A DNA stretch of 64,000 nt. It comes from Candidatus Syntrophopropionicum ammoniitolerans. GTDB taxonomy: Bacteria; Bacillota; Desulfotomaculia; Desulfotomaculales; Pelotomaculaceae. Made by a program: the position numbers and the translations under genes. This document shows positions 27,654-36,966 of the stretch, piece by piece. Location: the NCBI GenBank assembly GCA_013201395.1, contig JABMJD010000001.1, forward strand, positions 1 through 64,000, in the 5' to 3' direction. Each line of letters begins with the position of its first letter. The stretch's first letter is position 1. Under the pieces are notes generated by a model. The model saw only the letters and a program-made list of their open reading frames with translations. It ran no database searches and was not told where the DNA came from.

Positions 27654-30422
27654 ATGGGTTACAAGAAAAAACTAATTGAAGTGGCACTCCCTTTGAAAGC
27701 AATCAATGCGGCCTCAGTACGAGAAAAGTCTATCCGCCACGGGCACCCTTCCACCCTGCATTTGTGGTGGGCCAGGCGACCCCTGGCGGCGGCCCGGGCA
27801 GTTATCTGGGCATCCCTGGTGGATGACCCCTCCAGTTTGCCCGAACAATTTCCTACCGAGGAAGCCCAGTCCCAGGAGCGCCGGCGTTTGTTTGCCATAC
27901 TGGAGGAACTTGTGCAGTGGAAGAATTCCAACAATAAGGAAGTACTAGAAAAGGCCAAAGCGGAGATTATGAAATCCACCGGCGGCAAGCCGCCGGCACT
28001 CCTTGACCCCTTTGCCGGGGGCGGTTCCATACCCCTGGAGGCCCAGCGACTGGGGCTGGAAGCCCATGCCTGTGATCTGAACCCTGTGGCTGTGATGATT
28101 AACAAGGCCATGATTGAGATACCGCCGAAATTTGCCGGGCAGCCCCCGGTGAACCCAGAATCACGACGCCAACTTGGTGCTGTTTGGGAGGGTGCGGCGG
28201 GGCTGGCTGCAGACGTGCGCTATTATGGCGAGTGGATGAAAAAAAAGGCTTTTGAGTGCATCGGTCACCTCTACCCGAAAATCAAAGACGAAAACGGGCA
28301 AGAGCGCACCGTTATCGCCTGGATTTGGGCCCGGACGGTAAAATGCCCCAATCCAGCCTGCGGTTGTGAGATGCCTCTGGCAAATAGTTTTGTGCTGTCG
28401 AAGAAAAAAGGCCGGGAGGCCTATATTCAGCCTGTTATTGACGGCAACAAGATACGATATGAAGTGAAACAAGGAAAAAATGCTCCAGAGTCGCCGAAGA
28501 AAGCTCGCGGAGCAAAATTTAGGTGCATTAAATGCCGGGAAACAACCTCCCCGGAATATATCAAAGAAGAGGCTATGGAAGGGCGCATGGGTGCAGCTCT
28601 CATGGCTATAGTTGCTGAGGGGAGTAATAGAAGGCTCTACATTTCACCAAATGAAGAGCATATTAAAATAGCAAACCTTGAGAGGCCTGAAAATTATCCT
28701 ACGGGTGACTTATCTGGTGATCGTCGAGCCATATGGTGTCCATTGTATGGGTTGAACACATTTGACAAATTGTTCACCAACCGCCAGTTAACTACGTTGA
28801 CTACCTTTAGCAATCTTGTGGCTGCAGCACAAGCAAAAGCAATCGCAGATGCTAAGGTTGCTGGTATCAGTAACGACCAGGCGGAGCTATCTGAAGGTGG
28901 TACCGGAGCAGTGGCATATGGTCAGGCAGTGGGGGTGTTTCTGGTTTTAAGTATCAGCAAATTATCTGATTATCATTCAATGATTTGTTCTTGGCACACG
29001 AGCAGAGAAACGATAAGGAACACTTTTGCTCGTCAGGCTATACCCATGACATGGGACTACGCTGAGGCAAACCCGTTTTGTGACTCGACAGGGAGTCTTT
29101 CGAGTATGGTTTTGTGGGTTTTTAAGGTGCTTAAGGCATTGCCACCGCCAACACATACTGTTGTGAATCAATTTGATGCCCAAAGTGATAACGACCTTCG
29201 CAATATTATGGTTTCCACCGATCCTCCTTACTACGACAATATTGGCTATGCTGATCTGTCAGATTTCTTTTATATCTGGATGCGCCAATCACTAAAAGGA
29301 TCATACCCCGGACTGTTCCGTACCATGTTAGTTCCGAAGGCAGAAGAACTTGTGGCCACACCCTACCGTTTTGGTGGTGGTGTGGATGCAGCACGTGAGT
29401 TTTTTGAAGATGGTATGTTTAAAACCTGCAGGCAAATCTACAGGTACGCCCGGGAAGATGTGCCGGTGACAATATATTATGCCTATAAGCAAAGTGAGGT
29501 GGATGATAACAGCAATACATCTTCCACAGGTTGGGAAACAATGCTTACGGCCCTTATTCAGGCCGGATTTACAATTACCGGTACTTGGCCTATGCGTACA
29601 GAAATGTCTAACAGGGCGGTTGCTTCAAACACCAACGCCCTCGCCTCCTCCATCGTCCTCGTCTGTCGTAAGCGCCCTGCCGACGCGCCAATCTGTACCC
29701 GCCGGGACTTCATCAATGCCTTAAAACGGGAACTGAAGCCGGCTTTACAAAAGTTGCAGACCAGCAACATCGCCCCGGTGGACATGGCTCAGTGTGCCAT
29801 TGGGCCCGGCATGGGTGTGTACTCACGTTTCAGCAAGATACTAGAAGCGGACGGTACACCGATGGGTGCCCGTAGAGCATTGCAGATTATCAACCAGGAG
29901 CTGGATCTGTATTTTACCGAGCAGGACGGGGAAATGGACAGCGACAGCCGCTTTTGTATAGATCTGTATACACAGTACGCCTTTAACGATGTGCCCTTTG
30001 GTGAGGCCGATGTATTGGCCCGAGCCAAGAACACATCAGTGGAAAAGCTGGCGACAAGTAATGCTCTATATGCCCAAAAGGGTGTGGTGCGCCTGTTGAC
30101 GCGGGAAGAAATCCCGGAAAAAATGGCGCATGGCGGGAAGATGATCTGGCTGCTGACACAGCAGTTGACCCATGCACTAGAAAAAAATGGAGTAGCCGGG
30201 GTGGCCCAGATCCTGACAGATGTCTTGGCTGAGCCGGAACGGGCGAAGGCCCTGGCGTACCGCTTGTTTACAATAGCGGAACGCAAAGGCTGGGCCGGGG
30301 AAGCCTACGCCTACAACTCCCTTGTCATCGCCTGGCCGGAGGTGCAGGCCCGGGTAGCCAAATTGCAATCTGAGTTCGACAAAGGCCGACAAATGGCCTT
30401 ATTTGACAAGGAAAAAGATTGA
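27654..30422 (+). CDS. DUF1156-type adenine-specific DNA methyltransferase
   Basis: KKLIEVALPLKAINAASVREKSIRHGHPSTLHLWWARRPLAAARAVI; LLDPFAGGGSIPLEA; STDPPYYDNIGYADLSDFFYIW. Confidence 0.93.
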   Translation: MGYKKKLIEVALPLKAINAASVREKSIRHGHPSTLHLWWARRPLAAARAVIWASLVDDPSSLPEQFPTEEAQSQERRRLFAILEELVQWKNSNNKEVLEKAKAEIMKSTGGKPPALLDPFAGGGSIPLEAQRLGLEAHACDLNPVAVMINKAMIEIPPKFAGQPPVNPESRRQLGAVWEGAAGLAADVRYYGEWMKKKAFECIGHLYPKIKDENGQERTVIAWIWARTVKCPNPACGCEMPLANSFVLSKKKGREAYIQPVIDGNKIRYEVKQGKNAPESPKKARGAKFRCIKCRETTSPEYIKEEAMEGRMGAALMAIVAEGSNRRLYISPNEEHIKIANLERPENYPTGDLSGDRRAIWCPLYGLNTFDKLFTNRQLTTLTTFSNLVAAAQAKAIADAKVAGISNDQAELSEGGTGAVAYGQAVGVFLVLSISKLSDYHSMICSWHTSRETIRNTFARQAIPMTWDYAEANPFCDSTGSLSSMVLWVFKVLKALPPPTHTVVNQFDAQSDNDLRNIMVSTDPPYYDNIGYADLSDFFYIWMRQSLKGSYPGLFRTMLVPKAEELVATPYRFGGGVDAAREFFEDGMFKTCRQIYRYAREDVPVTIYYAYKQSEVDDNSNTSSTGWETMLTALIQAGFTITGTWPMRTEMSNRAVASNTNALASSIVLVCRKRPADAPICTRRDFINALKRELKPALQKLQTSNIAPVDMAQCAIGPGMGVYSRFSKILEADGTPMGARRALQIINQELDLYFTEQDGEMDSDSRFCIDLYTQYAFNDVPFGEADVLARAKNTSVEKLATSNALYAQKGVVRLLTREEIPEKMAHGGKMIWLLTQQLTHALEKNGVAGVAQILTDVLAEPERAKALAYRLFTIAERKGWAGEAYAYNSLVIAWPEVQARVAKLQSEFDKGRQMALFDKEKD

Positions 30423-30432
30423 GGGAGGGATA

Positions 30433-33400
30433 TTGGTTTTGGGAAACAATCATACACAAGTGTCCCAGGGTTTTCGGGTTTTACTCAGGGTTCTGGCGCC
30501 CTACATAGCCCGGGAACTCGGGAATGAGTACGGCAAAAAATGGTGGCAGGTTGCCGTTTTAGAAATACTTTATGAAGACCAGAAGCGGGATTTGCCCGGT
30601 TCGGGAGACTGGGCCCAGTTGGTGGATTCTTTGGACGTTGCCCGCTGTCTCTTGCTGTTCGATTTGCACTGGCATAAGGTTTTTCGGAAAAAACTTTCCA
30701 TAGATCATCGCACCTGGGCGAAGGAGCTGGTGGGTGTCCGCAATCGGCTGGCCCACCTGGGGCTGGAGGATTTTACCCCCAGCGATGCCTGGCGTGCACT
30801 GGATACTATGTCCCGCCTTGCAGAGCAGATAGATGGGGAAAGCGCGGAGGAAATACGCGATTTGCTCCGCACCGCCCGTTATGGCACTGTGAATGGTTCA
30901 ACAACAGTTACAGAAGGTTCAACCACGCCCGCCGGCCAGGGAAAGAAAGCCGGCATTTTGGACGTGGGTCCCATTAGCGGCCTGCCCAATTGGCGTGATG
31001 TCATCGAACCCCATCCCGATGTGGCCCAGGGGCGGTATAAGAATGCCGAGTTTGCCGCCGACCTGGCCCAGGTGGCCCGCGGCGAGGGGGCCTATGAATA
31101 TCGTGATCCGGTTGAGTTTTTTGCCCGCACCTATGTTACTGAAGGCATGACCGGGCTGTTGGAGCAATCTCTCCGCCGGATTTGCGGTAAAGATGGGGAA
31201 CCAGTCATTCAGTTAAAAACAGCCTTTGGCGGCGGAAAAACCCACAGTATGCTTGCCCTCTACCATATGATGCGCGGCAGGATTACTGTTGACAAAATAC
31301 CCAATGTGAAACCAGTGCTGGAGCGAGCAGGTGTAGCCGTGCTGCCCAAAGCGAATGTGGCCGTGCTGGTGGGTACTGCTCTAGACCCCACGAGGAGCAA
31401 GCGCCCCGGTAATATGCCCGGCATCACCATCAACACTATTTGGGGTGAAATGGCGGCCCAACTGGCCCAGGCAGCCGGCAAACCGGAAATTTATAATTAT
31501 GTAAAGGAAGCTGACAAAAAGGGCGTTTCTCCCGGTTCAGAAGGGCTGAAAAACCTCTTCGATGCCGCAGGACCCTGCTTGATCCTGATGGATGAGGTAG
31601 TGGCCTACGCCAAAAAAATTTATGGCGCCAGGGGGCTGCCGGCGGGTACATTTGATAATTTTATTTCCTTTATTCAGGAAATAACGGAAGCGGCCAGAGC
31701 CAGCAAAAACAGTTTGGTGGTGGCCTCCATTCCCGAATCTGATATCGAAATCGGCGGTGAGGCGGGTAAGACTGCCCTTGAGACCATCGAGCATACCTTT
31801 GGGCGCATGGAATCGATTTGGAAACCAGTGGCGGCAAATGAAGGCTTTGAGGTTGTGCGCCGGCGCCTGTTCCTCGACTGCAAGGACCCGGAAGGGCGGG
31901 ACAAGGTCTGCGCCCGGTTCAGCCGGATGTACAATGAAAACCAGAGCGATTTCCCCCTGGAGACAAAGGAGCTGGAGTATAAGGAACGGATGGTTTCCTG
32001 CTATCCAATTCATCCGGAGGTGTTCGACCGCTTGTATGAAGATTGGGCCACCTTAGAGCGTTTTCAACGGACACGGGGTGTCCTGCGCCTGATGGCGGCG
32101 GTGATCCATGAACTGTGGATGGGTAACGACGCCGGATTGATGATCATGCCCGGTTCAATACCCCTTGACGTGCCGAATGTGCGGGATGAGTTGACGCGGC
32201 ATTTATCTGAAGGATGGAATGCTCTTGTTGATCGAGAGGTAGATGGTAAACATTCCATACCCTATCAAAGGGATCAAGCCAACCCCCGTTATGGAAGCAA
32301 ACTTGCAGCGCGTCGTGTAGCACGAACAGTTATGCTGGGCAGTGCGCCTACTGTTCGTGACCAAAATGTGCGCGGTATTGAGGCCTCACGTATTCGCCTG
32401 GGCGTGGTTCAGCCCGGTGAAAACATCGCTAACTTTAATGATGCGTTAAGCACCCTGGCTTTATCGCTGGCCTACCTCTATACCAATCCCTCCGGCGACC
32501 GTTATTGGTATGATACCCGCCCCACACTGCGCAAAACAGTGGAAGATCGTGCTACTCAGATATCGGCCCCTGACGTGGAGTATGAAATTGAAACCCGTCT
32601 GCGCAAACTGCGCAAAGAGAAGCCTTTTGCCGGCATACATATCTGCCCGGCATCCTCCCTTGATGTACCTGATGACCAGGCGGCCCGTCTAGTGATTTTG
32701 GGCCCGGCTGATGTTTACAAAGCGTCCAATAAGAACAACAGCGCCATGACTGCTGTAAAAGATATACTTGATAACCGGGGCAACACCCCCCGCACCTATC
32801 GAAACATGCTTGCTTTCGTGGTCCCCGATCAGGACCTGATGTTCTCGTTAAAACAGGCGGCGCGGCTTTATCTGGCCTGGAAATCCATCCAGGAAGACAG
32901 TGTGGATTTAAATCTTGATGCGGCGCAAAATCGTGAAACCGAGCTGAGCCTGGGTAGAAGCAATGAAACAGTGGAGGCACGGATTAAAGAAACGTACTGC
33001 TGGCTCCTAATTCCATACATTGATAAGGAAATAGATATAAAGACCATTGTTTGGGATATCATCCGCATCAATGGCGGGGCTGAAGGCATTATCGCCAAGG
33101 CGGCTAAAAAGATGATCCAGAACGAGGCTGTGATCACCACGTGGGCACCGGCTCTGCTTCTGATGGAACTGGAAAATTTGTTGTGGCGTGAATCTGACAA
33201 CATCCATATCAAGACCCTTTGGGAATATCTCTGCACCTATTGCTATCTACCACGCCTGGCCAGTGAGAAGGTATTAGAAGAGACTATACGCACCGGTTTG
33301 GATTCTACGGAATATTTCGCTTTTGCATCTGCCTTTGACGGGACGCGTTATGTCGACCTGAAGTTCGATAAGTATGTCAGCGTTGTTGAACGTTCCGGTT

Positions 33401-33846
33401 ATCTGGTGAAGGTGGATGTAGCCCGGAAGCAACTGGCAGCAGATGAGGCAAAGCGTCAGGCTGAAAAAGCGGCACAAACAGGAAAGGGCATCACCGACTC
33501 GACAAACGGGAAAGATGGTTCGACCGTTTACCCGGATCCATTAGGGACTGGAGGGGAAGAAGAGGGTATTAGAGAAGATGACGAAGACTCACCACCCGCA
33601 GTCGAGATCCCCAAAAACACCCGTTTCTATATGACGGCACAGCTTGACATCACCCGTATCGGGCGGGACGTCCAGCAGCTTGTGGAGGAAGTGATCAACC
33701 ATCTTACCTCAGTGGACAGAGCCCAGGTAGAAGTGTCACTGGAATTGAATGTGAAGTCACCAGATGGCCTATCCATCGATACTGTACGCACCGTTTCAGA
33801 GAATTGTCGGGAGTTAAAGGTGAAGGATTTTGGTTTTGAGGAATGA
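30433..33846 (+). CDS. DUF499 ATPase with N-terminal Swt1-like HEPN domain
   Basis: N-terminal VRNRLAH (Rx4H); LKTAFGGGKTHSMLALYHM Walker A; CLILMDEVVAYAKK Walker B. TTG start at 30433 with GGGAGGG upstream (alternative 30403). Confidence 0.9.
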   Translation: MVLGNNHTQVSQGFRVLLRVLAPYIARELGNEYGKKWWQVAVLEILYEDQKRDLPGSGDWAQLVDSLDVARCLLLFDLHWHKVFRKKLSIDHRTWAKELVGVRNRLAHLGLEDFTPSDAWRALDTMSRLAEQIDGESAEEIRDLLRTARYGTVNGSTTVTEGSTTPAGQGKKAGILDVGPISGLPNWRDVIEPHPDVAQGRYKNAEFAADLAQVARGEGAYEYRDPVEFFARTYVTEGMTGLLEQSLRRICGKDGEPVIQLKTAFGGGKTHSMLALYHMMRGRITVDKIPNVKPVLERAGVAVLPKANVAVLVGTALDPTRSKRPGNMPGITINTIWGEMAAQLAQAAGKPEIYNYVKEADKKGVSPGSEGLKNLFDAAGPCLILMDEVVAYAKKIYGARGLPAGTFDNFISFIQEITEAARASKNSLVVASIPESDIEIGGEAGKTALETIEHTFGRMESIWKPVAANEGFEVVRRRLFLDCKDPEGRDKVCARFSRMYNENQSDFPLETKELEYKERMVSCYPIHPEVFDRLYEDWATLERFQRTRGVLRLMAAVIHELWMGNDAGLMIMPGSIPLDVPNVRDELTRHLSEGWNALVDREVDGKHSIPYQRDQANPRYGSKLAARRVARTVMLGSAPTVRDQNVRGIEASRIRLGVVQPGENIANFNDALSTLALSLAYLYTNPSGDRYWYDTRPTLRKTVEDRATQISAPDVEYEIETRLRKLRKEKPFAGIHICPASSLDVPDDQAARLVILGPADVYKASNKNNSAMTAVKDILDNRGNTPRTYRNMLAFVVPDQDLMFSLKQAARLYLAWKSIQEDSVDLNLDAAQNRETELSLGRSNETVEARIKETYCWLLIPYIDKEIDIKTIVWDIIRINGGAEGIIAKAAKKMIQNEAVITTWAPALLLMELENLLWRESDNIHIKTLWEYLCTYCYLPRLASEKVLEETIRTGLDSTEYFAFASAFDGTRYVDLKFDKYVSVVERSGYLVKVDVARKQLAADEAKRQAEKAAQTGKGITDSTNGKDGSTVYPDPLGTGGEEEGIREDDEDSPPAVEIPKNTRFYMTAQLDITRIGRDVQQLVEEVINHLTSVDRAQVEVSLELNVKSPDGLSIDTVRTVSENCRELKVKDFGFEE

Positions 33847-33990
33847 TGGTTTTCTCACATTCAAACTATCGAAAAACGGGTTGAAAATTAGAGGTTGTTT
33901 AAGGCAGCAGTTGAAGACAAATACATTTGTTGGTAAATAAAACGAAGAAACACCTGGAAAGCATCTTGTTTTATTGTAATTTATAATAGT

Positions 33991-34006
33991 TTATAATATA
34001 TTATAA
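33991..34006. promoter_or_regulatory. 16-bp perfect palindrome upstream of the DUF4258 gene, candidate operator/promoter
   Basis: TTATAATATATTATAA, ends 9 bp before the 34015 start codon. Confidence 0.5.
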
Positions 34007-34014
34007 GGGCGGGG

Positions 34015-34347
34015 ATGCAATTGACCTCAAGGCCTGAAGCCTGGTTGGAATTACTCAGAAAGGCTGGAAAAACCAGGAGTTATATTATTTCAAAACATGC
34101 CTTTAACAGAATGGGTGAACGAACCATTAGTGATGATGATGTGCACAGGTGTTCATTGGAAGGGCATTATATTGAGTGCCAGGGACACGGGCAAGATTTA
34201 AAGGTTGTGCTGCAGGGTGAATGTGAAGATGGATCAGTTTTTTATATGGTTGTTGCTCTTGCTTTTCCACGTCCCGTGATAGTTACCGTTTGCAGGTTTA
34301 AGGCTGAAATTTGGGATGATAAGGGACCTATGAAAAAAAGAAAATAG
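34015..34347 (+). CDS. DUF4258 family protein, putative toxin
   Basis: YIISKHAFNRMGERTISDDDVHRCSLEGHYIECQGHGQDLKVVLQG...PVIVTVCRF. Confidence 0.75.
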   Translation: MQLTSRPEAWLELLRKAGKTRSYIISKHAFNRMGERTISDDDVHRCSLEGHYIECQGHGQDLKVVLQGECEDGSVFYMVVALAFPRPVIVTVCRFKAEIWDDKGPMKKRK

Positions 34348-34379
34348 AGTAAATACCCAGATAAGGGAGGGTTGCAAGG

Positions 34380-34832
34380 ATGCAATGCTATATCTGCAGT
34401 GGCAGCATGGCAAAGGTGCAAAAGGATGTAGAGACAACCTGGAAAGGGAAAACAGTAATCTTTAAGGGGTTGGATGTCTATGTCTGTACAGCCTGTGGTG
34501 AGGAAGCCTATGAGCCGGATGATGTCAAAGCGATGCAGTATTTTATAGAAGGTGCCATAAAGAAGGATGAATATCCTGAAATAATGAATGTGGCCGAAGT
34601 GGCGGATTTTTTCCGGGTCAGCAACCAAACCGTCTACAACATGCTGAGGGCCGGCAAATTACCCGCCGTTAAGGTGGGGCGGGAATGGCGGTTTGTCCGG
34701 GATGAGATAAAGGCGATGGTTTTTGGGCAAGGACAGGAGTCGCAGTCTATTGAACTTGTGGCCAGGGACAACGGCGCCGGTTTGAGCAAAAAGGATGCGG
34801 ATATAATTTCCAAGCATTTAAGTGATATGTGA
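34380..34832 (+). CDS. YgiT-type zinc finger / excisionase-like HTH protein, putative antitoxin
   Basis: MQCYICSGSMAKVQKDVETTWKG...CTACGEEAY; NVAEVADFFRVSNQTVYNMLRAGKLPAVKVGREWRF. Confidence 0.85.
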   Translation: MQCYICSGSMAKVQKDVETTWKGKTVIFKGLDVYVCTACGEEAYEPDDVKAMQYFIEGAIKKDEYPEIMNVAEVADFFRVSNQTVYNMLRAGKLPAVKVGREWRFVRDEIKAMVFGQGQESQSIELVARDNGAGLSKKDADIISKHLSDM

Positions 34833-34945
34833 TGGATTGAGGTGGGGACTGTAGGGTGAAATTTATCCCTGGACTTACTCCTGCTGGGTATGCAGCGGCC
34901 CCGAGCATCCAGAATAAGAAACTGCCTCTTTTTTGTCCCCATTTT

Positions 34946-36112
34946 TCACACCCACAGGGAAACTATTTCCCGCATTTCGGCCAGGTCTTTTCCCAGAATC
35001 TCTGCCCCGCGGCTCATGGTGATTTCATCTTGTTCAATAGCCTGGCGCACCAGCCTGGACAAACGATCCGCAAGAAAGTCTGATGGGGATAGGGTGTCTG
35101 GTTCATGGGCGCGCAAAACCTCGGGCGACTGCCGGAAAGTGTCTGGTGCCAAAGCCTCTGGTTCATCAGTTTTGCCCAGGGTTTTTCCGGTTCTTCTGCG
35201 GAAGGCACCATAGAATTTTCCCCATACAGAGTTATCCCCAGTTATTTCATTTAGGCGATACAGTACAGTTTTATAACTAACCTGGAATATCCGCTTTGTT
35301 TTGAAAACCCGGTCCAAATAGAATAACCCGGCGGCTTCATTCCATTCTGCTATAAAGGCTTTTTCCGGCATTAGGAAATGAGATGCAAAGACATCTGCTT
35401 CCCGTTCCTGGACCTTATTTTCAACGCATTCATCCACATTGTAGGTATCCAAATGGAGGAGCAAGTGCCCCAGCTCGTGAGCGGTGCTAAAAATCCACCG
35501 TTCCACAGAGATTCGCTCCCACACATTAACTATAATGGCTGGGCCACCATCATCTTCAGCCACAGACAAGCCAAAAAAACCATCTGAGACCAGGTTTAGC
35601 GGGTATACTTTGATGCCGCATTTTTCAAGCAAACCAGTAATGTCGCGAATAGGTTCCTTTTCTTTGAGACCCAGTATTTCTCGTGCCCTTCCAGCGGCAT
35701 ATTTAGCTTTGTCATCGCCCCTTTTGATTGAGGACAATTGGGCTAACTCTATGGTGAGAGCCGCAAATTTGTAATCCTGGTGGGCATTCACTAATATTTC
35801 CAGGTCGTTAAAATCGTCTAGCCATCGGGCAACCTCAGTTAAAATGTTTTCTCTGCTGTTCATTTTTTTTGTGGCCCTAAACCGGACTTTCGTGAGGATG
35901 CGGACGGGGATTAGCAAATCCTGGAGTTTTGTTCCTGCACCGGCCGCAATATTCTGCAGGGTGGATACCTTTGGGGTAGATTTGCCATTTTCGATATTCC
36001 GGTAGGCAATCCGGGAAATACTTGCCCGTTCCGCCATTTCGGCCTGGGTCAAACCTTTTGCCTCACGGATTCGGCGCAGATTAGCCCCAATGACTCTAAG
36101 ATCCGGATTCAT
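34946..36112 (-). CDS. XRE-family HTH with ImmA/IrrE metallopeptidase domain
   Basis: LRRIREAKGLTQAEMAERASISRIAYRNIENGKSTP; STAHELGHLLLH. Confidence 0.92.
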   Translation of the reverse strand: MNPDLRVIGANLRRIREAKGLTQAEMAERASISRIAYRNIENGKSTPKVSTLQNIAAGAGTKLQDLLIPVRILTKVRFRATKKMNSRENILTEVARWLDDFNDLEILVNAHQDYKFAALTIELAQLSSIKRGDDKAKYAAGRAREILGLKEKEPIRDITGLLEKCGIKVYPLNLVSDGFFGLSVAEDDGGPAIIVNVWERISVERWIFSTAHELGHLLLHLDTYNVDECVENKVQEREADVFASHFLMPEKAFIAEWNEAAGLFYLDRVFKTKRIFQVSYKTVLYRLNEITGDNSVWGKFYGAFRRRTGKTLGKTDEPEALAPDTFRQSPEVLRAHEPDTLSPSDFLADRLSRLVRQAIEQDEITMSRGAEILGKDLAEMREIVSLWV

Positions 36113-36139
36113 AAAATCGTCTCCTTAATAATGTATATA

Positions 36140-36182
36140 TGTATATAGTTATTATATACAAGGGGGCCAAATATGTATACAT
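36140..36182. promoter_or_regulatory. Candidate XRE operator upstream of the XRE-ImmA gene
   Basis: TGTATATA-GTTAT-TATATACA (36140-36160) plus palindrome ATGTATACAT (36173-36182). Confidence 0.5.
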
Positions 36183-36354
36183 GATAGGCCGGCTTATCAG
36201 AAATAAATTAGTAGGTTGGTTGTATACGGAAGAAACGGCTTTTCAAATAGAGCCGGGGCTTCTGGATTTGTGATCAAGGAGCCTCCGGGGAGGGAAAGAT
36301 ATTTTTTACGGATTGAGGAAGTGTTAGAGCGGTTTAAAAATCCAAAAGGAGATA

Positions 36355-36639
36355 GTGCAGAAAATTCTGGAGGTGAGCAAGATGGAAAACTCTCCGTTTT
36401 TTGACGGTATCCGGGAGGAATGGGAGGCACGAGGAAAAGCTAAGGGAAGAGTTGAGGGAAGAGCTGAAGGACAACTGGAAGTACTTCTGGTCTTGCTGGA
36501 AACCAAATTTGGCCGGGTACCGGGCGAACTAAAAGAGCATCTCACGGCACTGAAGGATCAGGAGCAGATTTCACAGGCGGTACGCAAAGCTATCAGCACT
36601 GATACTGTTGATGAGTATATGGCGGAAATACTAAAGTAG
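36355..36639 (+). pseudogene. C-terminal remnant of an Rpn/PD-(D/E)XK transposase-like protein
   Basis: IREEWEARGKAKGRVEGRAEGQLEVLLVLLETKFGRVP resembles the C-terminus of Rpn/YhgA-type proteins; no N-terminal nuclease domain seen. Confidence 0.5.
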
Positions 36640-36797
36640 GCTTTAGTAAAGGCCAAAGGGGAAGCGCTAAAACATGCCTCAGGCAAAGCCGAAAAATTAT
36701 CTTGGAAAGGGAGCCTGTCAGCGAATATGATCAAAACGCAATCAAGATAATGGGGTGGAGGATGATAACTACTATATGGTTTGTTATTTATGCATGG

Positions 36798-36828
36798 AAG
36801 CCGGGGTGTAATAACCCCGGCTTTTTTA
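36798..36828 (+). terminator. Rho-independent terminator
   Basis: AAGCCGGGG-TGTAATA-CCCCGGCTTTTTTA. Confidence 0.7.
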
Positions 36829-36966
36829 GTGGGAGTATTCTTTATTCGGGGGATTTTTCTCACCCCTTTTGCCTCCTCAGGGAGGCATTATTTTTTGTCC
36901 CGCTGCTTTTTGGCATAAGTTACCGGTGGAGTAAATATTTATTAATAGGGGCTGTCCACAAATGGG

